From: Methylobacterium tardum
GTDB taxonomy: Bacteria > Pseudomonadota > Alphaproteobacteria > Rhizobiales > Beijerinckiaceae
Direction of reading: 5' to 3'
Assembly (NCBI RefSeq): GCF_023546765.1
Contig: NZ_CP097484.1
Location: 5,700,001 to 5,764,000, forward strand
Length of the DNA: 64,000 nucleotides
Shown: positions 26,461 through 35,961 of the stretch, one piece after another
Layout: the number at the start of each line of letters is the position of its first letter
Position numbering within the stretch: position 1 is the first letter of the stretch
The notes under the pieces: model-generated
Seen by the model: the letters and a program-made list of their open reading frames with translations, nothing else
Databases searched by the model: none
Told to the model about the DNA's origin: nothing
Translations under genes and position numbers: made by a program

Positions 26461-26935
26461 ATCGACTCTCCTCAGAGGGCGGATCGCACGATCCGCCGGA
26501 CCACGTGCCGGTGCTGAAACGGAGGGATCGGAGCTCGGAACAGGCTCTAGGCAGTCGCGGAGATCCGGCCGCCCGGCACCTCACCACATCGACGGCACGC
26601 CAACCTCTAGCCGCCGCCGGAGCGACGCTGCGCTGGCGAATATGAACCAAGAAGCGTGCCAAAGGCGGGAATCGGCTGAATTGGCCGCGCGAGACCTGTC
26701 CGCCTCAGGGAGTTCGTATCCAGCAGGCTCGCCTCGTACACCCCGTTTCCGCAAGCTGTCCTTCCGAACATCCGCCTGACAGCGCTGAGGGATGTCTCGT
26801 ACGGGCTAGCCCAAGAGAGACGGCGTGGACTTGGCACCGGCTCGTGCGTTCACAGGAGACGTTGCGACCTGTGCTGCCTCTGAACCGTGCTGCTCTTGGA
26901 CAGGTTAGGTAACCGCGCACCGCCAAGGAGACGCG
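26461..26935. other. Divergent intergenic region
   Basis: I see no supported gene. It separates the transport operon from the divergent kinase gene and should hold both promoters. An AAGGAG ribosome binding site sits at about 26921-26926. Confidence 0.5.
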
Positions 26936-29150
26936 ATGCCGGTCGACGCTGAAATGATAAAGCGGCAGCGCGTGCTGGCCGACTTCGGTGAGTTCGCTCT
27001 GCACAGCGACGATCTCGACGAGGTGCTTTGCGAGGCCTGCCGCCTCGTTGGAGAGGCGCTCGGTACCGGCCGGGCCAAGATCCTGGAGATCCAGGACAAC
27101 GGGCAGTGGCTCATCGTGCGCGCCGGTGTCGGCTGGGATCCGGGCATCGTCGGCCGGCTGCGGTTACCTATGGGCGAGCACTCCTCGGAGACCTTCGCGG
27201 TCCGCCAGGGTAAGCCGGTCATCACGCAGGACATCAGCAAGGAGGAGCGCTTCGAGCTTCCTGCCTTCATGAAGCAGGCCGGCGTGGTCGCGCTCGTCAA
27301 CGTGCCGATCCGCGTCCCCGGCGGGCGGGCTTACGGTCTGCTCCAGGTCGACGCGACCGAGCCGCGCGCCTTCGCCGAGGAGGACACCGAGTTCCTGCGC
27401 ACCTACGCCACCATCCTCGGCCCGGTGATCGACCGTCTGCTGAGGGTGAGCAGCCAGCACCTGACCGAGGAGCGCTTCCGGCTCGTCGTCCGAGAGCGCG
27501 CGCGACTATGCGATCTTCACCACCGATCCTGACGATAGGATCACTGACTGGTACCCCGGCGCGGAGGCCGTGTTCGGCTGGTCCGCCGAGGAGGCCATCG
27601 GCCAACCCGCAGCCATCATCTTCACGCCAGAAGACCGGGCGGACGGTCAGGATGCGCGGGAGACGGAACTCGCGTGCCGCGAGGGATGGGCACCCAACGT
27701 GCGCTGGCATCAGCGCAAGGATGGTTCTCGGGTCTTCATCGAGGGATCCGTCACCAAGCTGCTCGACAGAGCTGGCCGCTTCCGCGGTTTTCTGAAGATC
27801 GGTCAAGATGGCACCGAGCGGCGTGAGGCCGAGGAGCGGCTGAGCACCGCGCTCGCCATCAAGACGGTGGGCATCATCTTCTGGGGACCCGGCTTCGGTC
27901 TCACCGAGGCGAACGACGCCTTTCTGGAGATGACCGGGTTCAGCCGGGAGGAGGCGCTCGGCAAGACGTGGCAGGAGCTGACCCCGGCGGAGTTTTACCC
28001 GGCATCTCTCAACGCCGTCGAGCAGGTCATGACGGTCGGCGAAGCGGTCCCTTACGAGAAGCAGTACTTCCGCAAAGACGGTTCGCGCTGGTGGGGGTTG
28101 TTCGCACCGCGCCGCGTCGGCGACGAAGTGGTCGAGTTCGTGCTCGACGTCTCCGATCGCAAGCACGCCGAGGAAGCATTGCGCGAAAGCGAGGCGCGGT
28201 TTCGGAAGTTCAGCGAGGCATCCTCGGACTTGGTCTGGATGCGTGACGCCGGGACGCTGCGGCTCGAGTACGTCAGCCCCGCCTCAGAGCGGATCTATGA
28301 TGCAGACCAGATTGCGGCGCTCGCGAACAACGACATCGACGCTTGGCTGACGTTCGTCCACCCAGATGATCGAGAGCGGGTGCTCGCCGGCGTAGAACGC
28401 GCTCGCGGTGGCTCGCCGGCGACCTATGAGTTTCGGTTGGTCAGCCCGTCGGAGGCCGAGCAGCGCTGGGTCGAGAGCACGGCTTTTCCGCTGTTCGGCG
28501 ACGCTGGCCGTGTGCAGCGCCTCGGCGGCATCGCCAAGGACGTCACCGAGCGCAAGCAGAACGCTGCCCGCCTGGAGGTGCTGGTCGAGGAGTTGCAGCA
28601 CCGCAGCCGCAATCTGCTCGGCGTGATCACCGCGGTGGCCAGCAAGACGCTTGAGCCCAGCAGCTCAGTCCAGACGTTTGAGACGCGGCTGAAGGCCCTC
28701 AGCCGCGCTCAGGGACTGCTGAGCCAGTTCGGCAGCGATACGGTCGAGATTGGCACTCTCGTGCGGGCAGAACTCGCGGCTCACATCGAAGCCGAGCCGG
28801 CGAAGATCGCCGTCTCCGGCCCGAAGGTTCACTTCACGGTGCGGCAGGTGCAGAACTTCGCACTCGCCCTGCACGAACTCGCGACGAACGCGGTCAAGTA
28901 CGGCGCCCTGAAGAGCGGCACTGGCCAGCTTGCCGTCGCCTGGACGGTGAAGCGGGACCAGAAGAACAGGCGGTGGCTTGCCCTGACCTGGGCCGAGAGC
29001 GGCGTGATCATGCTGCCGGAGGCCGCGACCCGGCGTGGCTACGGCCGACAGCTGATCGAGAACGCTCTCAGCTACGCGCTGCGGGCCAAGACCAAGTTCG
29101 AGTTCGGCGCGGATGGGGTGCGATGCCGGATCGAGCTGCCGCTCGCTTAA
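26936..29150 (+). pseudogene. GAF-PAS-PAS-PAS HWE histidine kinase with a one-base frameshift
   Basis: ATG 26936 opens a GAF domain at about residues 20-165 (LCEACRLVGEALGTGRAKIL). The frame breaks after EERFRLVV at 27490, where one extra C is present, and resumes as ESARDYAIFTTDPDDRITDW in the next frame. Three PAS units follow (VFGWSAEEAIGQPAAI; TEANDAFLEMTGFSREEALG; LVWMRDAGTLRLEYVSPASE). Then comes an HWE core with the phosphorylated His in EELQHRSRNLLGVI and an N box in HELATNAVKYG. Corrected length is about 738 residues. Every domain is well preserved, so a sequencing indel is as likely as inactivation. The receiver gene at 29220 is the probable partner. Confidence 0.85.
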
Positions 29151-29219
29151 CCTGCGTCAGCGCGGGGGCAGACTGGGCCTGCCAGAACCTCGGATGCTGC
29201 ACCGCTGATCGGAACCGAC

Positions 29220-29627
29220 ATGCTGAACGCCGCTGGGCCGCTTGTCGGTCACCGCATCCTGCTGGTCGAGGACGAGTACCTGATCGCCATGGAGATGGAG
29301 CGCTGGCTGCGCGACGCGGGCGCTGAGGTGATCGGGCCGGTGCCGAGCGTGGAACAGGCCCTCGACCTGATCGAGGATGAGGGGGCCCCCGACGCAGCGA
29401 TCCTCGATGTGAACCTCGGCGATGGCGAGAGGGTGTTCCCCGTGGCCGACCGTCTGGATGGGCTGGGTGTGCCCTACCTGTTCGCGACGGGCGACATGCG
29501 GATCCTCAAGGATGCGAAGTACGAGCGCTGCCCTCGCCTGGAGAAGCCGATCCTGAGCCTCGAGCTAGTCGCAGCGGCCGAGAAGCTTGTCGGCACCTCA
29601 CGGCGTGGCGAGCGGCGCAGCGCGTAG
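29220..29627 (+). CDS. Single-domain response regulator, partner of the GAF/PAS kinase
   Basis: The 135-residue receiver has LLVEDEYLIAMEMERWLRDA, phosphoacceptor Asp in AAILDVNLGDGERVF, switch Thr in YLFATGD and conserved Lys in LEKPIL. It is of the same subtype as the receiver at 7584 and lies 69 bases after the kinase. No output domain is present. The last 18 codons and the downstream non-coding region recur in diverged form near 47.96 kb. Confidence 0.9.
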   Translation: MLNAAGPLVGHRILLVEDEYLIAMEMERWLRDAGAEVIGPVPSVEQALDLIEDEGAPDAAILDVNLGDGERVFPVADRLDGLGVPYLFATGDMRILKDAKYERCPRLEKPILSLELVAAAEKLVGTSRRGERRSA

Positions 29628-29639
29628 CGGGCTATCCGT

Positions 29640-29990
29640 GAACGTCAGATTCCGGCGGCAAAGCGGTCCACCTCGGCAGCTCGGCTGAGTGCCAGTTTCC
29701 TACACTAAGCCGAAGTTGCCGGACCGCCGACGGATGACCGCTTCCGGGGAGCGTTGTTGGCGGTCGGAACGGCAAGGTTGGGTCGGTGGGAGGCCGTCCG
29801 CTTTTTCGGTCGTACTGCTCCGAAGCGGACCGACAGCTTTCGGCCAGTTTGAGCCGGCGTCGAGAGGCTGCTGAGCGTCTCAGATGGGTGGATCTCCGCC
29901 TGTCCGCTTACGGGTGGCGGTGCACGGAAGCGGACGTCGTATCTTCTGCCACTCTCGACCCATAGCAGGCCCTATGAAGGTCCGCCTCCA
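29640..29990. repeat. Dispersed repeat copy, long form
   Basis: It contains GTCCGCTTTTTCGGTCGTAC, TGCTCCGAAGCGGACCGACA, GCTTTCGGCCAG, then ATGGGTGGATCTCCGCCTGT, CGGAAGCGGACGTCG and CTCGACCCATAGC. The same ordered blocks occur near 33.2, 48.1 and 50.7 kb. No protein is supported in it. Confidence 0.75.
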
Positions 29991-30413
29991 AGTTGTCGAT
30001 AAGGCAAACGCCTATGACCTGCTGGGGTGGGTACCTGCCGGTCTGCTTCCGGACTTCAGGTTCAACATGCGGTCGTTTGAGGTTCGGCAGGAGCTAGCCT
30101 ACACCGGCCCATCAGCTTCTGACGATGGTGGGACTGCACCGAACTCGAAGCAAAAATGTGATACAAATCAGAAACTTATTACTTCTTACAACCCGGGAAA
30201 TCTGTTGCGCACTTGCGGCACCGCGTCGCTACCGCAGATCCGATTTTGTGCGAATGGCACCATAACTGCTCGTTGTGGCCTCGGTGGTATTACGGCGTTG
30301 GCGCGTCGCATTCGCGATAAAGTCATCAAGTACGTTTGTCCCCTTCCCGAGATTTCGCGTTTCACCCATGCTCGACCGAGCTTTCTCAAGTCGTTGCTTC
30401 TTTGGAGGTAAAA
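29991..30413. other. Non-coding leader region
   Basis: I see no supported gene. The AT content rises around 30140-30190, consistent with a promoter for the DUF2231 gene. A GGAGG ribosome binding site lies at 30404-30408. Confidence 0.45.
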
Positions 30414-30851
30414 ATGACTAGGCAAATCGGCGGGGCCCGTACGCCCAGGCCGCTGCACCCATTGTTCGTCGGACTTGGCGGGGCCTTGCTGATGGCCGCC
30501 CTATTCACGGACTCCATGTATTTCAGTAATGCGCTGATGCAGTGGGCCAACTTTTCGGCGTGGCTGATCACCGGCGGGCTCGTGCTAGCCCTCATCGCCG
30601 CGCTCGTGCTCGTGCTCGATTTCGTGCTCGGCAGGGCCGGGCCGATCAGCTGGCCGGATTTCGCCCTGCTTGCCGTCGTCGCGATCCTCTCGATCGTCAA
30701 CGTCTTCATCCACACGCGCGATGGCTGGAGGTCTGTCGTTCCGTCCGGGATCACTGTGTCGGCCATCGTCGCGATCCTGCTCCTCGTAGCCGGCCTTCGC
30801 GGCTGGTGCGTGACCGGCCTCAAGATGCCCGCCCAGGGAGACATCGCATGA
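30414..30851 (+). CDS. DUF2231-like integral membrane protein
   Basis: ATG 30414 follows GGAGG and gives 145 residues. Four hydrophobic helices are visible: HPLFVGLGGALLMAALFTDS, WLITGGLVLALIAALVLVLD, FALLAVVAILSIVNVFIHTR and TVSAIVAILLLVAGLRGW. The arrangement RPLHP at the start followed by four helices is typical of DUF2231. Its stop overlaps the start of the sorbosone-dehydrogenase-like gene (ATGA), so the two are coupled. In other genomes these families also pair, suggesting a membrane electron-transfer or anchoring role. No cofactor ligand set is evident. Confidence 0.85.
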   Translation: MTRQIGGARTPRPLHPLFVGLGGALLMAALFTDSMYFSNALMQWANFSAWLITGGLVLALIAALVLVLDFVLGRAGPISWPDFALLAVVAILSIVNVFIHTRDGWRSVVPSGITVSAIVAILLLVAGLRGWCVTGLKMPAQGDIA

Positions 30852-32170
30852 CCGTGAAGCGATTCCGCGCGGCTTCCAGCCTGATGGTCGTTGCCCTGCT
30901 TGCCGGCTGCAACGACAAGGGAGGCGATCCCGCGAAGCAATACGGGTCGAACCCGGACATTCCGGAGTCCCGCGAGTACCTCGTCCCCCCGATGAGCGTG
31001 CCGCAGGCCGTCGGCTGGAAGGAGGGGGAAACGCCCACGGTTCCCGCCGGCCTGCGCATCCAAGCCATGGCGAACGGGCTGATGCATCCGCGTATCGTCT
31101 ACCCGCTCTCCAACGGCGACATCCTGGTCGCCGAAAGCAACGGCCCTGGCACCAAGCCTTTACGGCCGAAGGATTACATCTCGGGTTTGATCAAGGCCCG
31201 CGGCGGTGCTGCCGACAAGGGCGGCAATCGCATCACGTTGCTGCGGGATGTCGACGGCGATGGCATTCCGGAGATGAAGACGGTGCTCGCCGACAATCTG
31301 CACTCGCCCTACGGGGTCGCGGTGGTGGCGGATACGCTGTACGTGGCCAACACCGACGCGATCATCGCCTATCCGTTCAAGCCCGGGCAGACCGAGATCA
31401 AGGAGCCGGGGACCAAGCTCGTGGATCTCCCGGCCGGCCCGATCAACCATCATTGGACCAAGGCGATGGTCGCCAGCCCCGATGGATCAAAGCTCTACGT
31501 CGGCGTCGGGTCCAACAGCAACGTCGCCGAAAACGGGATGGATATCGAGGAGGATCGTGCGGCCATCTTCGAGGTCGACAGGCTGACCGGCGCCAAACGC
31601 CTCTACGCGACCGGGATACGCAACCCGACGAACCTCGCCGTCCAGCCCGGAACAGGGCAGTTGTTCGCCGTCGTCAACGGACGCGACGAGAACGGGCCGG
31701 ATGCGGATCCGGACTATCTTTCCTCGATCAAGGAGGGCGGCTTCTACGGTTGGCCCTACAGCTACTGGGGGCAGCACGTGGACGACCGCGTCCAGCCGCA
31801 GAAGCCGGACATGGTCGCGAAGGCGATCAAGCCGGATTATGGATTGAGCTCCCACGTCGCGACCCTCGGTGTCGCGTTCACCCAAGGTCAGAAGGTGTCA
31901 CCGCAATTCGCCAATGGCGCGTTCGTAGGCGAGCATGGCAGCTGGAACCGCGATCCGCTGAACGGCTATCAGGTGATCTTCGTACCCTTCGCCGATGGAC
32001 GCCCGAACGGGGACCCAGTCCCAGTGGTCACCGATTTCCTCGCGCAGGACCATAAGACTGTTCGCGGACGGCCGGTCGGCGTAGCGCTCGACCGGACCGG
32101 CGCCCTGATCGTGGCGGACGATGTCGGCAACACGGTCTGGCGCGTGAGCGGGGCAGCAGCCACGCACTAA
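30848..32170 (+). CDS. Sorbosone dehydrogenase-like (PQQ-dependent sugar dehydrogenase family) lipoprotein
   Basis: ATG 30848 gives 440 residues. The N-terminus is a lipoprotein signal with lipobox LLAGC (Cys at about residue 21). The remainder is a six-bladed propeller of the soluble glucose dehydrogenase/sorbosone dehydrogenase type. It has repeated blade motifs such as MHPRIVYPLSNGDILVAESN, HSPYGVAVVADTLYVANTDA, TGIRNPTNLAVQPGTGQLFA and GEHGSWNRDPLNGYQVIFVP. The protein should sit on the periplasmic side and oxidise a sugar, aldehyde or similar substrate using PQQ. Coupling to a DUF2231 protein suggests electron delivery to the membrane. Confidence 0.85.
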   Translation: MTVKRFRAASSLMVVALLAGCNDKGGDPAKQYGSNPDIPESREYLVPPMSVPQAVGWKEGETPTVPAGLRIQAMANGLMHPRIVYPLSNGDILVAESNGPGTKPLRPKDYISGLIKARGGAADKGGNRITLLRDVDGDGIPEMKTVLADNLHSPYGVAVVADTLYVANTDAIIAYPFKPGQTEIKEPGTKLVDLPAGPINHHWTKAMVASPDGSKLYVGVGSNSNVAENGMDIEEDRAAIFEVDRLTGAKRLYATGIRNPTNLAVQPGTGQLFAVVNGRDENGPDADPDYLSSIKEGGFYGWPYSYWGQHVDDRVQPQKPDMVAKAIKPDYGLSSHVATLGVAFTQGQKVSPQFANGAFVGEHGSWNRDPLNGYQVIFVPFADGRPNGDPVPVVTDFLAQDHKTVRGRPVGVALDRTGALIVADDVGNTVWRVSGAAATH

Positions 32171-32349
32171 AGCATGCCGCGAAAGAGCGTCAACGCACCT
32201 CTATGGAGCCGTGCTATACAATATTGAAACAGCCACGCTGCGTATCGATCGATCATTTCGAAACACAGCGTGGTCCAAATTGTAACGGCACAGCAGCACC
32301 AGGGGCATCACACCACACGCACTGAGGTCTCGGGCGCGCAGAACCGGGG

Positions 32350-32534
32350 AAGGTTGCTACGTTGAGGCCGAGCGCCCCCGTCCCAGCAGGGCCGAGACCG
32401 TTGTGCGCACCCATGTGAACCTCAATGGCGAGCGCATCGCGTCGAACACGATACGGCACATGTTCCGGGCGGGCAATCGGCCGTCGTTGAGTGTCGACAT
32501 GGTTGATGTGGGCGTGGTCTACCCGAGGGTTTGA
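32350..32534 (+). pseudogene. Possible phage tail-protein C-terminal fragment
   Basis: A frame without a start reads ETVVRTHVNLNGERIASNTI, then RHMFRAGNRPSLSVDM, and ends at 32534. The pattern of Thr-His-Val-x-Ile/Leu-x-Gly-Glu followed by a disordered tail resembles the last residues of phage tail-length/tape-measure-like proteins in alphaproteobacteria. The evidence is slight, and the fragment is isolated. The gap 32171-32349 holds nothing else I can support. Confidence 0.3.
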
Positions 32535-32537
32535 AGA

Positions 32538-32807
32538 CTAATCAGTCCCGAAATCCCTGGCGGGTGCCGCCGAAATAGCTCTAGATTGATTATTATGTTG
32601 TGCTACCGGCTCTTTTTCGTAGTTATTCGCTCTGGAGTCCATGTAATTTCCGAACCATCCGATCACAACGAACACCAACATTATGATAAGAATGATTGAA
32701 AGAAACTCTGTGACCTTGTCGGCATGTCGCTCAAGCCGCCGGATTGCGATACATCCTCCGGTGAATAGCGCGGCCATGATGAACGGCACGGTCCCGATAG
32801 CTGGCAT
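32538..32807 (-). CDS. Small two-helix membrane protein
   Basis: The 89-residue protein has two hydrophobic segments, VPFIMAALFTGGCIAIRRL and FLSIILIIMLVFVVIGWFGN, with a basic loop between them and a polar tail. GC content is lower than in neighbouring genes, which may indicate transfer. No family is recognised. Its start is three bases after the stop of another very short membrane-type frame, suggesting a small operon. Confidence 0.55.
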   Translation of the reverse strand: MPAIGTVPFIMAALFTGGCIAIRRLERHADKVTEFLSIILIIMLVFVVIGWFGNYMDSRANNYEKEPVAQHNNQSRAISAAPARDFGTD

Positions 32808-32810
32808 TGC

Positions 32811-32903
32811 TCACAATGCCTGAACCGCCACGGCGGCGAGGAGGGCGATCGTGTAGCCGGGAGCCACGGCGCCGATGACGACGAAAGGAGCTCTATCTTT
32901 CAT
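32811..32903 (-). CDS. Very short membrane peptide
   Basis: MKDRAPFVVIGAVAPGYTIA continues with ten more residues (LLAAVAVQAL), forming one membrane helix of a 30-residue product. The stop lies directly before the next small membrane gene. No clear ribosome binding site is seen, so expression is uncertain. Confidence 0.35.
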   Translation of the reverse strand: MKDRAPFVVIGAVAPGYTIALLAAVAVQAL

Positions 32904-32977
32904 GGCCGCAAAACCCGCCGGCCCGCGGCGGCGTTCCCGGTTGCCGTCTGTAGGCGTGCCCGGTCGTCCGCTCCTCC

Positions 32978-33205
32978 TCAGCAGTCTCGATCCAGCCACA
33001 CCTCTCCCAGGCGCAGCGACCAGATCACGTGCCCTGCGGGGTCGGTGAGATAGATCGAGTTTGTGCCCGTGCCGACCATGTCGACGTGGATTCGTTTGGC
33101 CACCTCAATGGCCTCGTCAGCATCCCCGGCCATGATGCTTTCCTCGCGCGCGGGTGCGTCGAGTACTCCGTCGAGGTGCCGGAGGGCCACAGCGAAGGGC
33201 GGCAC
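32978..33205 (-). CDS. Conserved small cytoplasmic protein
   Basis: GTG 33205 gives 75 residues. The alternating beta/alpha pattern (FAVALRHLDGVLDAPAREES, DADEAIEVAKRIHVDMVGTG, SIYLTDPAGHVIWSLRLGE) is compact and recalls DUF6894-like small proteins conserved in Methylobacterium. I have no functional assignment. It is likely a single-gene unit, with the dispersed repeat immediately upstream. Confidence 0.65.
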   Translation of the reverse strand: MPPFAVALRHLDGVLDAPAREESIMAGDADEAIEVAKRIHVDMVGTGTNSIYLTDPAGHVIWSLRLGEVWLDRDC

Positions 33206-33214
33206 ACACGTTCA

Positions 33215-33345
33215 TGCTGTGCGTTGTCTGGAGGTCCGCTGAGGGTGGATTTCGGCCGGTCCGCTTCCGGGCGGCAAAGCATAGAAGCGGACACCGTCGC
33301 CGCGCCCGCTCACGACCCATTACCAAAGCCGGGGACGTCGGCATG
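33215..33345. repeat. Dispersed repeat copy, 3' half
   Basis: GGTGGATTTCGGCCGGTCCG, CATAGAAGCGGACACCGTCG and CGCCCGCTCACGACCCAT match the second half of the copies at 29.9 and 50.8 kb. Confidence 0.65.
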
Positions 33346-33409
33346 CAGGCTGCTCAGTAGGGCAGCGAACTGCAGCTGGGGCCGAGTGGCCTCAGCCAGC
33401 AGCGCCCCG

Positions 33410-34924
33410 CTAGGTAGGGCACCGCTCAAAGAAGAGGATGCCGTCATCCTCGCGACGATAGGCCTTCCAGATAAGGTGACCAGAGACCCTCGCGGTTGGA
33501 CAGTACCCGTTTTCTGATCCCGCCAAAACGTAGTCCTTCAGATCGGAGCCAGTCGGGAGGTCAGTCGAGAGCGCGATCAGTTCGTACCTCCCGGCCAAGG
33601 TGGTGCGGAAGAAACTTAGCTCCACATTCGGTGAGAAGGCCTGCTGACGTTGCCAAACATAGAATGCCGGCCTCGACCGTCCCCCATCATAGTTCGCGAA
33701 CACATTATGATTGAACCACGGTTGTAGGGAAAATGCTTTGAAGCCTACCGCCGCGACTCGCACCGCTGGATCTCGCTCGCGCGCGGCACGCACGATCGCG
33801 GCCGCCCCCAGACCTGATGAATAGGGTTCCCTGACCTCTCTAATCCAGGCTGCGGCGGTTTGAGCGTCTTGGAGCAGGACAAGGGCCGCGACGCTCGTCA
33901 AGACGAGCCCGCGCAGGCTGCGACTGCAAGCGTTCAGCGTTGGCCAGCTGATCCAGAGCCCGAAGATCCAGACGAGAAACAGAATTCCGGAGTGCCAGAC
34001 GTTAGTCGGCTGCAGCGCCGAGAAGACCAACAAGCTGAGAGCTAAGGAACCGACAAGGATGAAGGTTCCGGCACGGCGGAACAGAATTAGCGAGGGGAGC
34101 AGAATTAGTACTGAGGCGAGCTTCTGGACTTCGAAGGGCGCATCGTGGGTTCCGAAGCCTACGCGATCGACGAAGGCTTCCCTGAGCAGCCTGCCCGAGC
34201 GGTCGAAGTCAATGCCCGACGCATTAAAGCTGACGTCCGAGGCGGGCCATGCCTGCAGGATGGCACACAGTGCCAGGAAGACGAACAACGCTGTGCTGCG
34301 GTAGAAGGCGGATTGCCGCCAGTTGCCCGCATGTAAGGCTAGAAGGATTGCTTCAGCATACAGCGTTCCGGCAACCATGAAGCTGTGTGCATTAGCGTTG
34401 GCGAGCAGTCCTAAAACGATCGCATAGGGCATCGGCTGTGTTGCCCGCCGCGGGAACAGCAAGGCAGCAAGCGGCATCAACAAAAGATCAAGCGCGTAGC
34501 TGCGTGCCACGACAGAATATTGGTAGGCGAAAAAATAAGACCCAATGATGCCGAGCCGAAGCCATACGGGGAATGGCGCGGTGCGCAAGACGAGAAACGC
34601 GCCCGACACTGCGATCGCGGAGCTGATGAGCCAGAGGCCCAAGAACGGGTATCCAGCGTGCGAGGCCAGCCACAGCAGCATGTGCCAGAGACCGGGCGTT
34701 CCCTCGTAGTGCAAACGGTGGAGAAGGAGGTCCGGCAGTGCACTGTCGCGGGCCAGGAGCCACGCCTGCGCCTCGTCGAACCAAGCCTCATGGTGCGAGC
34801 CAACCGCGATTAGGACAGCCGCGAAGCCGGCCGCGCCGATCGCCGGTGAGGCATTCTCATTTGATCGCGAAGGGGCGGTGGGGCTCAGCACTGCTGGCAA
34901 CGGCATCGGGGCAGGTGAGCGCAT
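33410..34924 (-). CDS. Polytopic membrane protein, glycosyltransferase GT-C-like
   Basis: The start at 34924 sits in a TAATG overlap with the epimerase stop, giving 504 residues; an upstream ATG at 34936 is in frame but less likely. About ten hydrophobic segments fill residues 20-370. The first periplasmic loop has HHEAWFDEAQAWLLARD, resembling the acidic loop that holds the metal or lipid-phosphate site in GT-C and PMT-like enzymes. The last 130 residues are soluble (AAVGFKAFSLQPWFNHNVFA). The likely role is transfer of a sugar from a polyprenyl-phosphate donor at the periplasmic face. It is coupled to a nucleotide-sugar-type epimerase. Confidence 0.65.
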   Translation of the reverse strand: MRSPAPMPLPAVLSPTAPSRSNENASPAIGAAGFAAVLIAVGSHHEAWFDEAQAWLLARDSALPDLLLHRLHYEGTPGLWHMLLWLASHAGYPFLGLWLISSAIAVSGAFLVLRTAPFPVWLRLGIIGSYFFAYQYSVVARSYALDLLLMPLAALLFPRRATQPMPYAIVLGLLANANAHSFMVAGTLYAEAILLALHAGNWRQSAFYRSTALFVFLALCAILQAWPASDVSFNASGIDFDRSGRLLREAFVDRVGFGTHDAPFEVQKLASVLILLPSLILFRRAGTFILVGSLALSLLVFSALQPTNVWHSGILFLVWIFGLWISWPTLNACSRSLRGLVLTSVAALVLLQDAQTAAAWIREVREPYSSGLGAAAIVRAARERDPAVRVAAVGFKAFSLQPWFNHNVFANYDGGRSRPAFYVWQRQQAFSPNVELSFFRTTLAGRYELIALSTDLPTGSDLKDYVLAGSENGYCPTARVSGHLIWKAYRREDDGILFFERCPT

Positions 34925-35961
34925 TAAGACACCCATTTAAGGATGCGGATCACGCCCATATCGGCCGAGCGGCTATGGTCGGACACGCCACGCCGCGTCG
35001 CGATCTCGGAACGATTGGCAGCGTAGTAGCGATAGGCACAGAGCAGCATTTCGCGGTTCGTCAGCGTCGGCCGCCAACCCAGTTCGGTTTTGATCCGCGT
35101 TGTGTCGAAAACGAAATCCGAGGCGATCATCCGCGCATGGTATGGCCCAAGCGGCGACACCCGGAGTGCATGAGCGACACGCATCGCCAGGACTGTCGGC
35201 GCTTTGGGGAGGCTACCGATCCTTGAAGGGCTGCCGGCATTTGCGATGACATACGCGTAGCTGTCGCGCATCGTGCCGACATCGTCCGAGCCGATGCCGA
35301 ATACCCCGGCCGTTCGACGCTGCCACGCCAGCAACATCGCCGCGATCAGATCACGCGCGGCAATGAACTGATACCGGTTCGATCCATCGCCGACGACCCA
35401 AACCCGTCGCCCATCCGCGATGAACTCGAACAGGATCGAAAGAAGGCCGAGCCGTCCCTCGTCCATGATGGTGGGCGAGCGCAGGACAGTGGTGGTGAAA
35501 TCGCCCGCGTGGTCAGCGAGTATCTTCTCGCCCTCCCACTTGCTCGCGCCGTAGACTTCGCAAGGCTCCGGCGGATCGTCCTCGTGCACCGGTCGGCTGA
35601 AGCCACGCCCCCACAGGCAATTGCTAGAGATGTAGATCAAGCTCCGGATACCAGCCGTAGTGACTGCCGCCGCGAGCGTCCGCGTGCCTTCAACATTGGC
35701 CGACCACAACTCGCCCGGCGGGATCGAGCCATGCGCAAGAAGCGCCGCACAATGGAATACGACATCGTGACCGGAGCCTGTCAGCAGCTTGTCGAGTAGG
35801 GGCCGGTCACGGATGTCACCAACGATTGCGCGCAGGTTCGGGTGCGAATTTCTGCTGGGAAGCCTGTCTATACTGGTTACGGCGTGCCCATCTTCGAGCA
35901 ACTTCGTGATCAGCAGCGAGCCGAGGAAGCCTGAGCCGCCAGTTACAAGAACACGTGCCAC
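34924..35961 (-). CDS. NAD-dependent epimerase/dehydratase (extended SDR)
   Basis: This 345-residue protein has the nucleotide-binding motif MARVLVTGGSGFLGSLLITK and the active-site pair Tyr-x3-Lys in EVYGASKWEGEKIL (about residues 145-150). Upstream Ser/Cys positions lie in YISSNCLWGRG. Sequence around the binding cleft (FIAARDLIAAMLLAWQRRT) matches extended SDRs of the GalE/3-beta-HSD group. It is a cytoplasmic sugar- or sterol-like epimerase or reductase. Its stop overlaps the start of the membrane glycosyltransferase-like gene, so the pair likely acts in surface glycan or hopanoid-type modification. Confidence 0.85.
   Translation of the reverse strand: MARVLVTGGSGFLGSLLITKLLEDGHAVTSIDRLPSRNSHPNLRAIVGDIRDRPLLDKLLTGSGHDVVFHCAALLAHGSIPPGELWSANVEGTRTLAAAVTTAGIRSLIYISSNCLWGRGFSRPVHEDDPPEPCEVYGASKWEGEKILADHAGDFTTTVLRSPTIMDEGRLGLLSILFEFIADGRRVWVVGDGSNRYQFIAARDLIAAMLLAWQRRTAGVFGIGSDDVGTMRDSYAYVIANAGSPSRIGSLPKAPTVLAMRVAHALRVSPLGPYHARMIASDFVFDTTRIKTELGWRPTLTNREMLLCAYRYYAANRSEIATRRGVSDHSRSADMGVIRILKWVS

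Noticed and set aside
29884..30411. A plus-strand frame across the dispersed repeat and the leader of the DUF2231 gene
   Set aside because: It begins in repeat sequence, has mixed composition and no family match; the real gene starts at 30414 with a good ribosome binding site.
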